NCBI RefSeq assembly: GCF_014192105.1
Contig: NZ_JACHXK010000025.1
Location: 16,708 to 80,707, forward strand
Length of the DNA stretch: 64,000 nt
Direction: 5' to 3'
DNA from: Paenibacillus phyllosphaerae
GTDB lineage: Bacteria; Bacillota; Bacilli; Paenibacillales; Paenibacillaceae
The notes below the pieces were generated by a model that was given only the letters and a program-made list of their open reading frames with translations, was not told where the DNA came from and did no database searches. The translations under genes and the position numbers were made by a program. The number at the start of each line of letters is the position of its first letter. The stretch's first letter is position 1. Shown here piece by piece: positions 52,149 to 60,003 of the stretch.

Positions 52149-53957
52149 ATGTTTAGGTTAACGCTTGCACGAAAGTTAATCGGTATGTCGTTAGTAATCG
52201 TCATATTATGTTCGATTTCATCCGTCATCGGTAATCGTATTATGCACGAGCAAAAGATTTCTGTGGAAACCTTGGGCTCGACTGCCTTACCGTCGGTTGT
52301 ATTGCTCGGCAATTTGGAAAGCAACATTAATTTGTTGGATCGTCATAGTGTATTTTCTCTCTTGGGTACTATGATGTCACCACCGTCTCAGGATACCCCA
52401 AAGGATAAACCAGTTGATGGTCAGCCACCTGCCGCGGACGATGCGCAACCGTCAGCTGGTGAGTCTAATGATCAACCGAAGGGAGATACATTCGGTGATA
52501 CAACTCAGTCGATCAAGGATACAGTCGCAAATATAGAGAAGGATATCAAGGATTATCAGGATCATTACCTTACAGCGGGAGTGGAAACTGAGATCTTCAA
52601 TGCGTTCTATACAGCCTGGACAGGATACAGAGATAACGTAATGTTCAATTCCGGCTCCTCTACTGACGTGCCTCAAGGGGAAGCAAAACAGGCTAACACA
52701 GGTGATTTGTACGCTGCAGCATTAGAAAGCATCAGTAAGTTAAAGAAGCAGAATATTTCTGATGCTGAAGCTTTACTTGAACACTCACAAAACCGAACTG
52801 AAACAGGCAGCCTCACCCATATGCTATCCGCAATCATTAGTGTCGTTATCGCCTTGCTAGGAGCCTACCTGATTTCTCGTTCGATCACTAAGCCACTTTC
52901 AGCTATTGTAAAACAAGTAAAGCTTGTAACAAGCGGTGATCTGATGGTTAATCCTCTAGTTGTCAAAAATAAGGATGAGATCGGAGAGCTCGCTACAGAT
53001 TTCAATGAAATGAGCCAATCACTCCGGACTCTGATGACTACTGTAAAAGAGAACTCCATTCTTGTTGCTTCTACCTCCGAGCAGCTAACCGCAAGTGCTG
53101 AGCAAACCACTTCGGCAACCGAACAGATTTCAGATAACGCTTCTGAATTAGCTGATGGGGCTAAGGAGCAGCTAGAGCGTGTTTCAACAACGACAGAAAC
53201 GGCAGTCGGAGTTTCTAATAAGGTTGATACGATTACGAAGAGCTTTACCAAAGTCGCAACCTTGATTACCGAAGCACAAGATAAAGCAGTTAAAGGAAAT
53301 TCGGTTATCACTTCGACCGTAACCCAAATGCGTGGTGCACACGAGAAGGTTACGCATTCTGCAGAGGCTGTCAATATTCTTGCGCATAAATCAGCTGAAA
53401 TTAACCAAATTACGTCGATGATTAAAGAAATTGCTTCTCAGACACATCTATTATCCTTAAACGCAGCGATTGAAGCAGCACGCGCTGGAGATCATGGGAA
53501 GGGCTTTGCAGTCGTCGCTTCTGAAGTCGGTAAGCTTGCTAATCAATCGGAGGACGCCACAAAGAAAATTACAGATCTCGTAAATGAGATTATCCGGAGT
53601 ACGAATCAGGTTATGAGTTCGATGAAGGATGGCGTCCAGTCGCTGTCTGATGGTATGGACTACATGGAGGATGCAGGTCTTTCATTTTCGGAAATCGTGG
53701 GATCTGTAGAAGAAATTGGCATGGAAGCAGAGTACGCTGTGAAGGCAGTGAACTCCGTAAATGATAATACTGTTTCGATGGTTGCTTCGATACATGAAAT
53801 TTCAGAAATCGCTGAGCGTGCAACAAAAAACACTCAGACAGTAGCCTCTGTCGTAGGACAGACAATGGCTTCGATGGAGGAAGTATCTGCAGGCTCAAAA
53901 ATGCTATCTAGGATGGCAGATGACTTGAATCAAGCTGTAGCCAAATTCAAGGTGTGA
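52149..53957 (+). CDS. Methyl-accepting chemotaxis protein
   Basis: A 602-aa receptor. Membrane segments lie at about 10-28 and 223-243. Between them is an extracytoplasmic four-helix-type sensor interrupted at about 77-118 by a low-complexity Pro/Asp/Gln/Gly stretch (DTPKDKPVDGQPPAADD). A HAMP domain follows (ITKPLSAIVKQVKLVTSGDL), then the long coiled-coil signalling domain with the conserved tip LSLNAAIEAARAGDHGKGFAVVA. The C-terminus has no NWETF-like CheR tether. AGGAGG is seven nt before the ATG. The ligand is unknown. Confidence 0.93.
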   Translation: MFRLTLARKLIGMSLVIVILCSISSVIGNRIMHEQKISVETLGSTALPSVVLLGNLESNINLLDRHSVFSLLGTMMSPPSQDTPKDKPVDGQPPAADDAQPSAGESNDQPKGDTFGDTTQSIKDTVANIEKDIKDYQDHYLTAGVETEIFNAFYTAWTGYRDNVMFNSGSSTDVPQGEAKQANTGDLYAAALESISKLKKQNISDAEALLEHSQNRTETGSLTHMLSAIISVVIALLGAYLISRSITKPLSAIVKQVKLVTSGDLMVNPLVVKNKDEIGELATDFNEMSQSLRTLMTTVKENSILVASTSEQLTASAEQTTSATEQISDNASELADGAKEQLERVSTTTETAVGVSNKVDTITKSFTKVATLITEAQDKAVKGNSVITSTVTQMRGAHEKVTHSAEAVNILAHKSAEINQITSMIKEIASQTHLLSLNAAIEAARAGDHGKGFAVVASEVGKLANQSEDATKKITDLVNEIIRSTNQVMSSMKDGVQSLSDGMDYMEDAGLSFSEIVGSVEEIGMEAEYAVKAVNSVNDNTVSMVASIHEISEIAERATKNTQTVASVVGQTMASMEEVSAGSKMLSRMADDLNQAVAKFKV

Positions 53958-54017
53958 TAGTTGCAACGGTCACGGATTTACGAAAAAAATCCTTTCTAAT
54001 TTAGTTTTATTTGAAGA

Positions 54018-54047
54018 GCTGTCCGGCAATAACGGGCGGCTTTTTTT
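54018..54047 (+). terminator. Rho-independent terminator of the chemotaxis receptor
   Basis: GCTGTCCG (54018-54025) pairs with CGGGCGGC (54033-54040), including two G-U pairs, followed by seven T. It lies 60 bp after the receptor stop. Confidence 0.8.
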
Positions 54048-54108
54048 ATATTTGTCTTCAGCCAAAAACTAATAATGCTCATCAAAATATTCGTCTAAGG
54101 GGCCCTCC

Positions 54109-54246
54109 CTCGCACCGTGGATCACTTTTATCGTTGGCATCCACTTCATCGGGATGGCGAGCGTCTTCGACGATCAGGCGCTGTATGGGCTGGCGGCTCT
54201 GCAAACTGCAGTGGCCGCGCTGTCGTTTCCGCTCGTTCCCAGTTAG
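54109..54246 (+). pseudogene. GC-rich membrane-protein remnant
   Basis: An open segment without a start reads APWITFIVGIHFIGMASVF and then QALYGLAALQTAVAALSFPL before the stop at 54244-54246. The hydrophobic pattern suggests the C-terminal helices of a membrane protein. It is much richer in GC than its surroundings and ends in the right box of a repeat copy, so its 3' end was probably replaced by the repeat. Confidence 0.45.
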
Positions 54247-54253
54247 CTTAATC
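54231..54253 (-). repeat. Intergenic hairpin repeat, copy 11 (right box)
   Basis: CGTTCCCAGTTAGCTTAATC at the boundary between the membrane-protein remnant and the stop of the gene at 54252. Confidence 0.65.
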
Positions 54254-54818
54254 AATAATCCCCATTCCACAATCTTGTTACTTTTTTTAGTTCTAAATTT
54301 TCAAACTTTAATTTATAAATATCTGGTTTCTTTAATTGATTTAAAAAATCCAAACCATAACTTGAATCAAAATAATTGATCATCAATGTCATGACAAGTC
54401 CATGTGTTCCAATAGCTATTTTTTTGCCAGCGTGTTCTTTTAATATGTTTTTTATTACTGCTATCGATCTATTCTGGCATTCAATATTAGACTCCCCACC
54501 CGGTAAAGAATAATCAAAATCATAAAATTTCTCATTAATGACGGACATTAAATTATCAATAATTTCACTAGCAAAATGCCTTTCCCTGAGATCTTCAAAA
54601 GTTTCGATATCTAATTCTAAGTGTTGTGCCAATCCTTCAATACTCAGAATTGCTCGGTTATATGGGCTAGATATAATGACATCAATGCCTTCTTCTTTAA
54701 GGATTTCTGTAACTTTTTCAACATCGCTCTTGCCCTTTGTGGTAAGTCCCCTTGTTCTTTCTGTTCCTTCATTGTATGGTGATTCAGCATGCCTAACCAT
54801 ATAGATGATGGTGTTCAT
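54252..54818 (-). CDS. Histidine phosphatase family protein
   Basis: A 188-aa phosphoglycerate-mutase-like phosphatase. The phospho-accepting His lies in MVRHAESPYN near residue 9, with the second arginine in SSPYNRA and the second His in GTHGLVMTL. The substrate may be a sugar phosphate or nucleotide; homologues are often annotated as broad-specificity phosphatases. AGGAGG precedes the ATG. Confidence 0.88.
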   Translation of the reverse strand: MNTIIYMVRHAESPYNEGTERTRGLTTKGKSDVEKVTEILKEEGIDVIISSPYNRAILSIEGLAQHLELDIETFEDLRERHFASEIIDNLMSVINEKFYDFDYSLPGGESNIECQNRSIAVIKNILKEHAGKKIAIGTHGLVMTLMINYFDSSYGLDFLNQLKKPDIYKLKFENLELKKVTRLWNGDY

Positions 54819-54833
54819 ATAATCCTCCTTGGA

Positions 54834-54924
54834 ATCCTGCCCAATAGCTTAACGAAAGAAAACGCAGATGCCGCAGCAAAAGCTGCTCCTGATTGTTGAA
54901 CTAAAGTTCCCAGTTAGCTTAGCG
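54834..54924 (-). repeat. Intergenic hairpin repeat, copy 12
   Basis: Variant left box CCTGCCCAATAGCTTAACGA, stem GCAGC/GCTGC, right box TTGAACTAAAGTTCCCAGTT. It ends ten bp before the stop of the gene at 54934. On the minus strand the hairpin is followed by GTTTTCTTTCG. Confidence 0.8.
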
Positions 54925-54933
54925 ACCAACAGG

Positions 54934-55497
54934 TTACAAATTCATTCGATATACCCCAGCCTCACCGAGAAAATCATTTCTGGTCAATCCTTTTTCTCCA
55001 AGCAATATACGATAATTCGTTATCGTACCATCATGTGAAATGATAAAAACTTTTTTATAGCTTTCCCCGATCCAATCTAATAACCGAGTCGCATATCCTT
55101 CAAAAATATCTTGTTCGATCCTATTAATCCCTTCTTTCCAACAATCAAAATTGAAATCAAGAATTGCAGTATCACCATACAGATTTGTAATTTCAGTTTT
55201 AGAAAGGATGTGATCACAAGCTAAGAAAGAAAGTTCGGGGTTCTGAGGAAACATTCTCGGACCAACAAATGGAGAAATAATGAAGTCCATACCGTTTTGT
55301 ATAATATTTGCCGTCTCAATTGTACGTTTAGTTGGACTTACAAGAACTAAATCATCAGGATCAATTTTAATTTCGTTTCGTAGCTGAGTTACTTGAAATT
55401 TGCCGTACTCTGTAAGACTAGGATGCAGAGTATTCAACCGATTTGGATAATCGTTGAGATGTTCTCCATGACCGTGCCGAATAAATATAAATTCCAT
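54934..55497 (-). CDS. Histidine phosphatase family protein (second)
   Basis: A 187-aa histidine phosphatase distinct from its neighbour. FIRHGHGEH carries the catalytic His, VSPTKRTIETA the Arg pocket, and FIISHDGTITNY the second His. The frame is open to 55518, but ATG 55497 has AGGAGGGCGG directly upstream and gives the standard N-terminus. The two phosphatases are separated by repeat copy 12 and need not be co-transcribed. Confidence 0.87.
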   Translation of the reverse strand: MEFIFIRHGHGEHLNDYPNRLNTLHPSLTEYGKFQVTQLRNEIKIDPDDLVLVSPTKRTIETANIIQNGMDFIISPFVGPRMFPQNPELSFLACDHILSKTEITNLYGDTAILDFNFDCWKEGINRIEQDIFEGYATRLLDWIGESYKKVFIISHDGTITNYRILLGEKGLTRNDFLGEAGVYRMNL

Positions 55498-55551
55498 GTT
55501 CCGCCCTCCTAACATCAAATCCCATATTAGGAATTCTATAATTCATTGAGC

Positions 55552-55640
55552 AATCCTGCCCATTAGTTGAGAAAACCGGCAGCCTGCTGCGGCTGCCGGT
55601 TCTGCGATCGTTGAGCTATAGTTCGCCGTTAACGTGAAAG
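55552..55640 (-). repeat. Intergenic hairpin repeat, copy 13 (complete)
   Basis: Left box CCTGCCCATTAGTTGAGAAA, perfect 11-bp stem AACCGGCAGCC/GGCTGCCGGTT, right box TTGAGCTATAGTTCGCCGTT. On the minus strand the stem is followed by TTCTC. Confidence 0.85.
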
Positions 55641-55689
55641 CCGAATTCTAGGATTACTTGTATTCGTTGTATTTCAGACTCACTCTTGA

Positions 55690-55880
55690 TTAGTCATTTC
55701 TCTTATAAAGGGCGTAAGAAAAATAAATCACTCCACCAATACCTAATATCATGTTTATCCCAAACGTTATCCATACCATTATCACAAGAGTGTCGCTAGG
55801 ACCATTACCGACTGGACCAACTTTTGGTTCAAAAAAATTATGTAGTTTCCATAGACCATTCTCAATCTTGCTTGTCCGGC
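55690..55880 (-). pseudogene. Small membrane-protein remnant lacking its start
   Basis: An open frame ending at TAA 55690 encodes LWKLHNFFEPKVGP followed by a hydrophobic segment (TLVIMVWITFGINMILGIGG) and YFSYALYKRN. No start codon or ribosome site exists before the frame runs into repeat copy 14. The 5' part was probably lost when the repeat arrived or by deletion. Confidence 0.45.
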
Positions 55881-55922
55881 TGCTGCTGGTTGAATTGAGC
55901 TAATGTTCCCAGTTAGCTGAGG
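55874..55922 (-). repeat. Intergenic hairpin repeat, copy 14 (right part)
   Basis: CCGGCTGCTGCTGG then the right box TTGAGCTAATGTTCCCAGTT. It ends 36 bp before the stop of the lipoprotein gene. Confidence 0.7.
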
Positions 55923-55957
55923 CCAAAGCAGTTTTGGCATGTCATAACCCCCGCAAA

Positions 55958-56425
55958 TTAATATTTGTTCGGGAATTGCAAATCCCAGCCTTTTAGGCCT
56001 TTGATAAGTTTATCCTCATAGGCGGTTTTTTGCCCTAGCGGCGAACTGTGCCAGTAAAGTACCATGGCATTTTCGTTTTGCCAGACAATCGGCACTATCA
56101 TATCGTACTTTTCTTTTTGCTTTTTGAAATCCACAAAGCCTTGTTCTCGTTCTGCTTTATTTTTAAAAATATAGATGCCAAGGCGCTCCGGTGCCCTCTC
56201 TAACGTAAATTCTTCCGGCTTGACACCATTTAACACCCATTGCGAATTTTCTTTTGCTTTTGTATCCGGAACTAGCTTTACACCTTGCGGTTCAATCATC
56301 TCCAGCACATTATGCAAAGCAACCGATACGCCGGTTGGATTTGGTTCCGGAGATGGAGCAGCATCTTTGCACCCTGTTAACGCAATAAATAACAACAACG
56401 TGAACAATGTTATTTTAATTTTCAT
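55958..56425 (-). CDS. Predicted lipoprotein
   Basis: A 155-aa exported protein. The N-terminus KIKITLFTLLLFIALTGCKD is a lipoprotein signal peptide with lipobox LTGC, so it should be anchored to the outer face of the membrane. The mature part begins with a Pro/Ser-rich linker and contains a globular domain with no family recognised. ATG 56425 has GGGAGG six nt upstream; the frame is open to 56470. Confidence 0.8.
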   Translation of the reverse strand: MKIKITLFTLLLFIALTGCKDAAPSPEPNPTGVSVALHNVLEMIEPQGVKLVPDTKAKENSQWVLNGVKPEEFTLERAPERLGIYIFKNKAEREQGFVDFKKQKEKYDMIVPIVWQNENAMVLYWHSSPLGQKTAYEDKLIKGLKGWDLQFPNKY

Positions 56426-56736
56426 AGTTATCCTCCCGTTCCCACCCTTGGTTCTAGTTGGTAATAACAATCATAATTTAGATGTGTTTAAGTAGACGAA
56501 AGTTCCGCATAACTGCCCGTCCCTCGGTTTTAAGGGTTTTTCTCACATATACTCACTCATTCGCAGGATTTCATCACCTTGGATTAGATATGGAGGTGGA
56601 GAAAGCTGGGGGCGGAAGCCGTTAGCCTAGGATTTGGGCATGTGGGAACAGAGGAATTGCTTCAGCCATTCCTTTCTGCCTCACTCTACTGCACGCAAAC
56701 TCCACAAGTGCCCTGGTGTTTACCATCCCATGACTC

Positions 56737-56820
56737 GACGGGTCTAGGCCCTTCATTCCATCGTCATACTTATCCAAGGTGTGGAGACCGATTGCGTTTA
56801 GCGGACGGGTCTAGGCCCTT
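56737..56820. repeat. Direct repeat in the IS110 flank
   Basis: GACGGGTCTAGGCCCTT occurs at 56737-56753 and again at 56804-56820. Each copy contains the interrupted dyad GGG-T-CTAG-G-CCC. The repeats lie downstream of the second IS110 transposase remnant, in a 426-bp stretch (56471-56899) with no gene. A guide-RNA remnant is possible. Confidence 0.5.
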
Positions 56821-56899
56821 TTTGGGCAGTAACTCGGTTCTCCGTGCTTTCTTTTTCGAAATCCCGCGAATGAGTCAAAATACGTGATAAATCAATACT

Positions 56900-57445
56900 T
56901 TACGCTGCTTGTGATACGAGATAGCTGGCCTTTTCAGGAGAGAATGTTTCTGCTCGATTGACCATGCCGATCAATATTCGCGCTACTTTACCCACAAGTT
57001 TAAAGACAGACTGCTGCCTTTTCATGTGCTTTACTTCTACATTGTGCTGATGTAATTCTTGAAAGACCGGATTAATTCCAATGAGCTGGATCGTCGCCAA
57101 ATACAGATATTTTCTTAAACTGGAGTCACCTCGTTTCGAGACAACGATCTGACCTTTCCTTTTCCCCGATGTACTTTCAGCCAAATTCAGACCGGCTTTG
57201 CGCAGCAACTGACGTCCATGTGCATACTGCCTAAGGTCACCTGCACCTGCTAGGATAGCCGCGACGAAGATCGGACCAAGGCCTTTTATGGAACGCATCT
57301 GAACGGCCATGGGAATCTCATCTAGCAGTACGTGAAGCTGCTTTTCGATGTCTGCTAGCATCTCCGTAATTCGTTCAAACTCTGCGATTAAACGTGCCAG
57401 ATCTAGCTTTGCTTCGGCTAACGCTGTAACATCTCCCACACTCAA
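56900..57445 (-). mobile_element. IS110-family transposase C-terminal fragment
   Basis: A 181-aa frame with the Transposase_20 pattern: MRSIKGLGPIFVAAILAGAGDL, RKAGLNLAESTSGKRKGQ and SKRGDSSLRKYLYLATIQ. It differs from the copy at 46855. The N-terminal nuclease domain is not upstream in this orientation; a matching N-terminal fragment lies 40 bp away on the other strand. Confidence 0.85.
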
Positions 57446-57484
57446 GGGTTAATTCCCCAACACCATCAAGGAGGCGCTCTTATC

Positions 57485-57588
57485 ATGAAGTGTAAACAAT
57501 CAGAGGCACAAAATCAACGTATCGAACGAATTACAACCTCGCATTTAATTGTAGGGATCGACATGGCTAAGGAAACTCATGTGGCACA
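57485..57588 (+). pseudogene. IS110-family transposase N-terminal fragment (inverted)
   Basis: ATG 57485 with AAGGAGG upstream opens a frame whose first 35 codons read as an IS110 N-terminus, including the catalytic-Asp segment IVGIDMAKETHVA. After about 57588 the frame enters the antisense of a merR gene and stops at 57661. It is on the strand opposite the C-terminal fragment at 56900. Confidence 0.8.
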
Positions 57589-57974
57589 GAGGGACAATTG
57601 GGTTTGGGAGAAACGTCAAAATGCGCAGGACGTTCGACCGCTTGCTCTAGCAGCGATTTGAAGCTCGCCAGCCGGGTGATCTTCTCATTGATTTCCGCTA
57701 TTTTTGCGATCGCTAGCGCCTGCATCTCCTCGGCTGGAAAGTAGCTTTCCTGATTGATCACCGCCAGAAGCTGCTTGATTTCATTCAACGAAAAACCGAT
57801 ATCTTGCGCTCTCTTGATCAACCGGATATCTTCGACAGCGGTTGTGGAATACATCCGATACCCCGACTCGCCTCTGGCCGGCTTTGGCAGCAACCCGCGC
57901 TTTTCGTAATATTTGACGGTTTCTAGGTTGACGTTCGCCGCTCCGGCCACTTGACCGATCGTGAGTCTATTCAT
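57567..57974 (-). CDS. MerR-family regulator with C-terminus altered by IS110 sequence
   Basis: A 135-aa regulator of the MerR metal-sensor type: LTIGQVAGAANVNLETVKYY, GYRMYSTTAVEDIRLIKRAQ and GFSLNEIKQLLAVI. After FDVSPKPNCP the natural ending (usually a Cys-Pro-Ile/Leu tail) is replaced by SVPHEFP encoded in the IS110 fragment, so the metal-binding tail is changed. Start ATG 57974 has GGAGGAGG seven nt upstream; the frame opens 18 bp earlier. Its target operon is missing, probably removed with the IS rearrangement. Confidence 0.8.
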   Translation of the reverse strand: MNRLTIGQVAGAANVNLETVKYYEKRGLLPKPARGESGYRMYSTTAVEDIRLIKRAQDIGFSLNEIKQLLAVINQESYFPAEEMQALAIAKIAEINEKITRLASFKSLLEQAVERPAHFDVSPKPNCPSVPHEFP

Positions 57975-57997
57975 CGCGCAACCTCCTCCCATTAATT

Positions 57998-58029
57998 ATG
58001 ATAAACCCCGGACTATGGTACCGGGTCAA
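57998..58029 (-). promoter_or_regulatory. MerR-type promoter before merR
   Basis: TTGACC (58024-58029) and TATCAT (57998-58003) are 20 bp apart on the minus strand, with the imperfect dyad CCCGGTACCATAGTCCGGGG between. The overlong spacer is typical of MerR-controlled promoters. Confidence 0.65.
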
Positions 58030-58118
58030 GCGATGAATTGCCCGAAGAAAAAGATTTCAATAATGAATCCGAAAAAGCTTGCCATTACCTATGATACGGC
58101 TCGCTGCGCATGATTTTA

Positions 58119-58192
58119 AATGAGAAAACGGCAGCCTTCTGCGACTGCCGCTTCACTGTAATCGTTGAGCTATTGTCTCCCGTTACTTCAAT
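58119..58192 (-). repeat. Intergenic hairpin repeat, copy 15
   Basis: Stem CGGCAG/CTGCCG with the left box shortened; right box TTGAGCTATTGTCTCCCGTT. It ends ten bp before the stop of the gene at 58203. On the minus strand GTTTTCTC follows the stem. Confidence 0.75.
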
Positions 58193-58202
58193 AATAATCT
58201 AT

Positions 58203-59048
58203 TCACTTTTCAATGATGGGTACCCATAGCTCATGTTTGATCTTATGTCCCGGTCCTAAAAAATGCTCTATACAAGGTTGGTTTACAAGCTCGTATCCGG
58301 ACGTAGGAAGCCATTCTGAATATAACCTTTTCCAAGCATCAACAACATTAGGGAATACAGCATAAGTGCTTGGGGCAATTATAATCTCCTCCATATCGGA
58401 AGGTGGTTCAGAGTCGTACCGTACTCCCATAAAGTAATCGAACACCTCATCCGTGATAGCCGCCTCTTTGCCGCAAATGCCGACAAGACTTTCCAACTTG
58501 CATTTAGGACTTACCCAGGACATGTCTATCAAGGCTTGTTTGAAGCCATCCTTGTTGGATTCTCTCCATAAAGCGGGAATTTCCTTAAATGCACGAGAGG
58601 TCTTTACACTTTGACGCTTTCCCACAAAACGCAATTCCATTTCCATTCTTTCGATTCGATAGTCCAATTCTACATCCCCTTTAATTGTGATTTGAAAGGA
58701 GATTCGAGGATAGGCTTTTAACTGCACACCTTTTTCTCTGACTGAGTGGGGCGTGACACTGTGAAGCTTCTTGAACGCCCTTGAAAAAGCATCAGATGAG
58801 TCATACCCATATTTCAAAGCAATATCAATGATTTTGGCATCACTTGTTTGAATATCAAAGGCCGCTTTGGTAAGGCGTCTACGACGGATATATTCTGAAA
58901 GAGATATTCCTAATATGGATGAAAACATCCTTGAAAAGTGAAACTCCGAGCAGCAGGCTGCTTGAGCAACTGAAGAATATTCGATTTTATCATCTAGATG
59001 GTTCTCAATATAATCTACCGCCGCATGAAATCTATCAAGCCAATCCAT
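58203..59048 (-). CDS. AraC-family regulator with GyrI-like effector domain
   Basis: A 281-aa regulator in the Rob/SoxS-GyrI arrangement. Residues 1-105 carry two HTH motifs (YSSVAQAACCSEFHFSRMF and IDIALKYGYDSSDAFSRAFKK). Residues 130-281 form an AraC effector-binding (GyrI-like) domain with EELWVPI-like ending HELWVPIIEK. Such proteins bind small amphipathic drugs and activate efflux genes. No dedicated target is adjacent. Confidence 0.88.
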   Translation of the reverse strand: MDWLDRFHAAVDYIENHLDDKIEYSSVAQAACCSEFHFSRMFSSILGISLSEYIRRRRLTKAAFDIQTSDAKIIDIALKYGYDSSDAFSRAFKKLHSVTPHSVREKGVQLKAYPRISFQITIKGDVELDYRIERMEMELRFVGKRQSVKTSRAFKEIPALWRESNKDGFKQALIDMSWVSPKCKLESLVGICGKEAAITDEVFDYFMGVRYDSEPPSDMEEIIIAPSTYAVFPNVVDAWKRLYSEWLPTSGYELVNQPCIEHFLGPGHKIKHELWVPIIEK

Positions 59049-59165
59049 ATTCGCTCCCTCCTTTCAAAATTAATTATAGTGGGATAATTTTTCGTATACC
59101 CTGCAAACCATGCCTTTAAATGCAGGGTATCTTTATTTATATATTACGCTAGCCAATCATTTCTA

Positions 59166-59257
59166 ACCTGCCAGTTAGTGTAACGAAAAAGCAGCCGGTA
59201 TTCGGGCCGGCTGCAGCTGCTGATTGTATTGAGCTAACGTTCCTCGTTAATTCAATG
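59166..59257 (-). repeat. Intergenic hairpin repeat, copy 16 (complete)
   Basis: Left box CTGCCAGTTAGTGTAACGA, stem GCAGCCGG (59191-59198)/CCGGCTGC (59207-59214), right box TTGAGCTAACGTTCCTCGTT. On the minus strand TTTTTCG follows the stem, a textbook terminator. Confidence 0.85.
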
Positions 59258-59322
59258 CTATGGTGGATGAATAGGCTTGCGGTATCCATGTAAATGGACT
59301 GCCATAAAGTAGCGGATAGGAC

Positions 59323-60003
59323 TTATTTTCTTTCTATCAGACCACCGTTCTCTAAATATAAAACTCGATCGCACAGCGGCAGAACGCGCTCATCGTGCGT
59401 GACCATAACAGCGCTCTTGCCTAGTTCTCTTGCTTCTTCTGCAAGCATGCGTACAACGTCCATTCCTCTGGAGGCATCTAGACTCGCCGTAGGCTCGTCC
59501 GCCAACAGCACAGCTGGGTCGTTCATGAGTGCTCTGGCAATGGCGACGCGCTGACGTTCACCTCCGGACAACTTGTCGGGATAAGCACTTCGGCGATGAT
59601 TCAAGCCAAGCATATCAAGCAGCTCCCGAATACGTTCGGCCGCCTTCCTCTTATTCATATTCCCCAACTTTGCAACCAGCGTCAACTGCTCTTCCACTTT
59701 TAAATAAGGTATCAAATTCGCACTCTGAAAAATAAATCCGATCTTATGAAGGCGAATATCGGACAATTCTTGCTTGTTTTTACCGGATATCGATTCACCA
59801 TCGAGCAAGACCACACCGCCTTTTGGATCAAGGAGTGCTCCTGCAATCGATAAAAAGGTGCTCTTACCCGAACCGGACGGCCCCATAACAGCGACCAATT
59901 CACCTTCAGATACCTGCAGGTTCAGGTTATTTAGTACCGTTCGCTGGATGCCGCCATCCTCGAAGGTGTGAGTGATATTATTCAAAATCAGTCTATGTCT
60001 CAT
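59323..60003 (-). CDS. ABC transporter ATP-binding protein (MacB/LolD type)
   Basis: A 226-aa ATPase. Walker A GPSGSGKST, signature LSGGERQRVAIARAL, Walker B AVLLADEP and the H-loop MVTHDERVL are complete. ATG 60003 overlaps the permease stop by four bases with GGGAGGA upstream; the longer frame to 60054 is not needed. It forms an ABC pump of the MacB type with the permease, downstream of a sensor kinase. In Firmicutes such modules handle peptide antibiotics or envelope stress. Confidence 0.92.
   Translation of the reverse strand: MRHRLILNNITHTFEDGGIQRTVLNNLNLQVSEGELVAVMGPSGSGKSTFLSIAGALLDPKGGVVLLDGESISGKNKQELSDIRLHKIGFIFQSANLIPYLKVEEQLTLVAKLGNMNKRKAAERIRELLDMLGLNHRRSAYPDKLSGGERQRVAIARALMNDPAVLLADEPTASLDASRGMDVVRMLAEEARELGKSAVMVTHDERVLPLCDRVLYLENGGLIERK

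Noticed and set aside
54082..54270. Minus-strand frame of 62 codons over the GC-rich remnant
   Set aside because: Antisense of the more convincing hydrophobic plus-strand remnant and overlaps a phosphatase stop.
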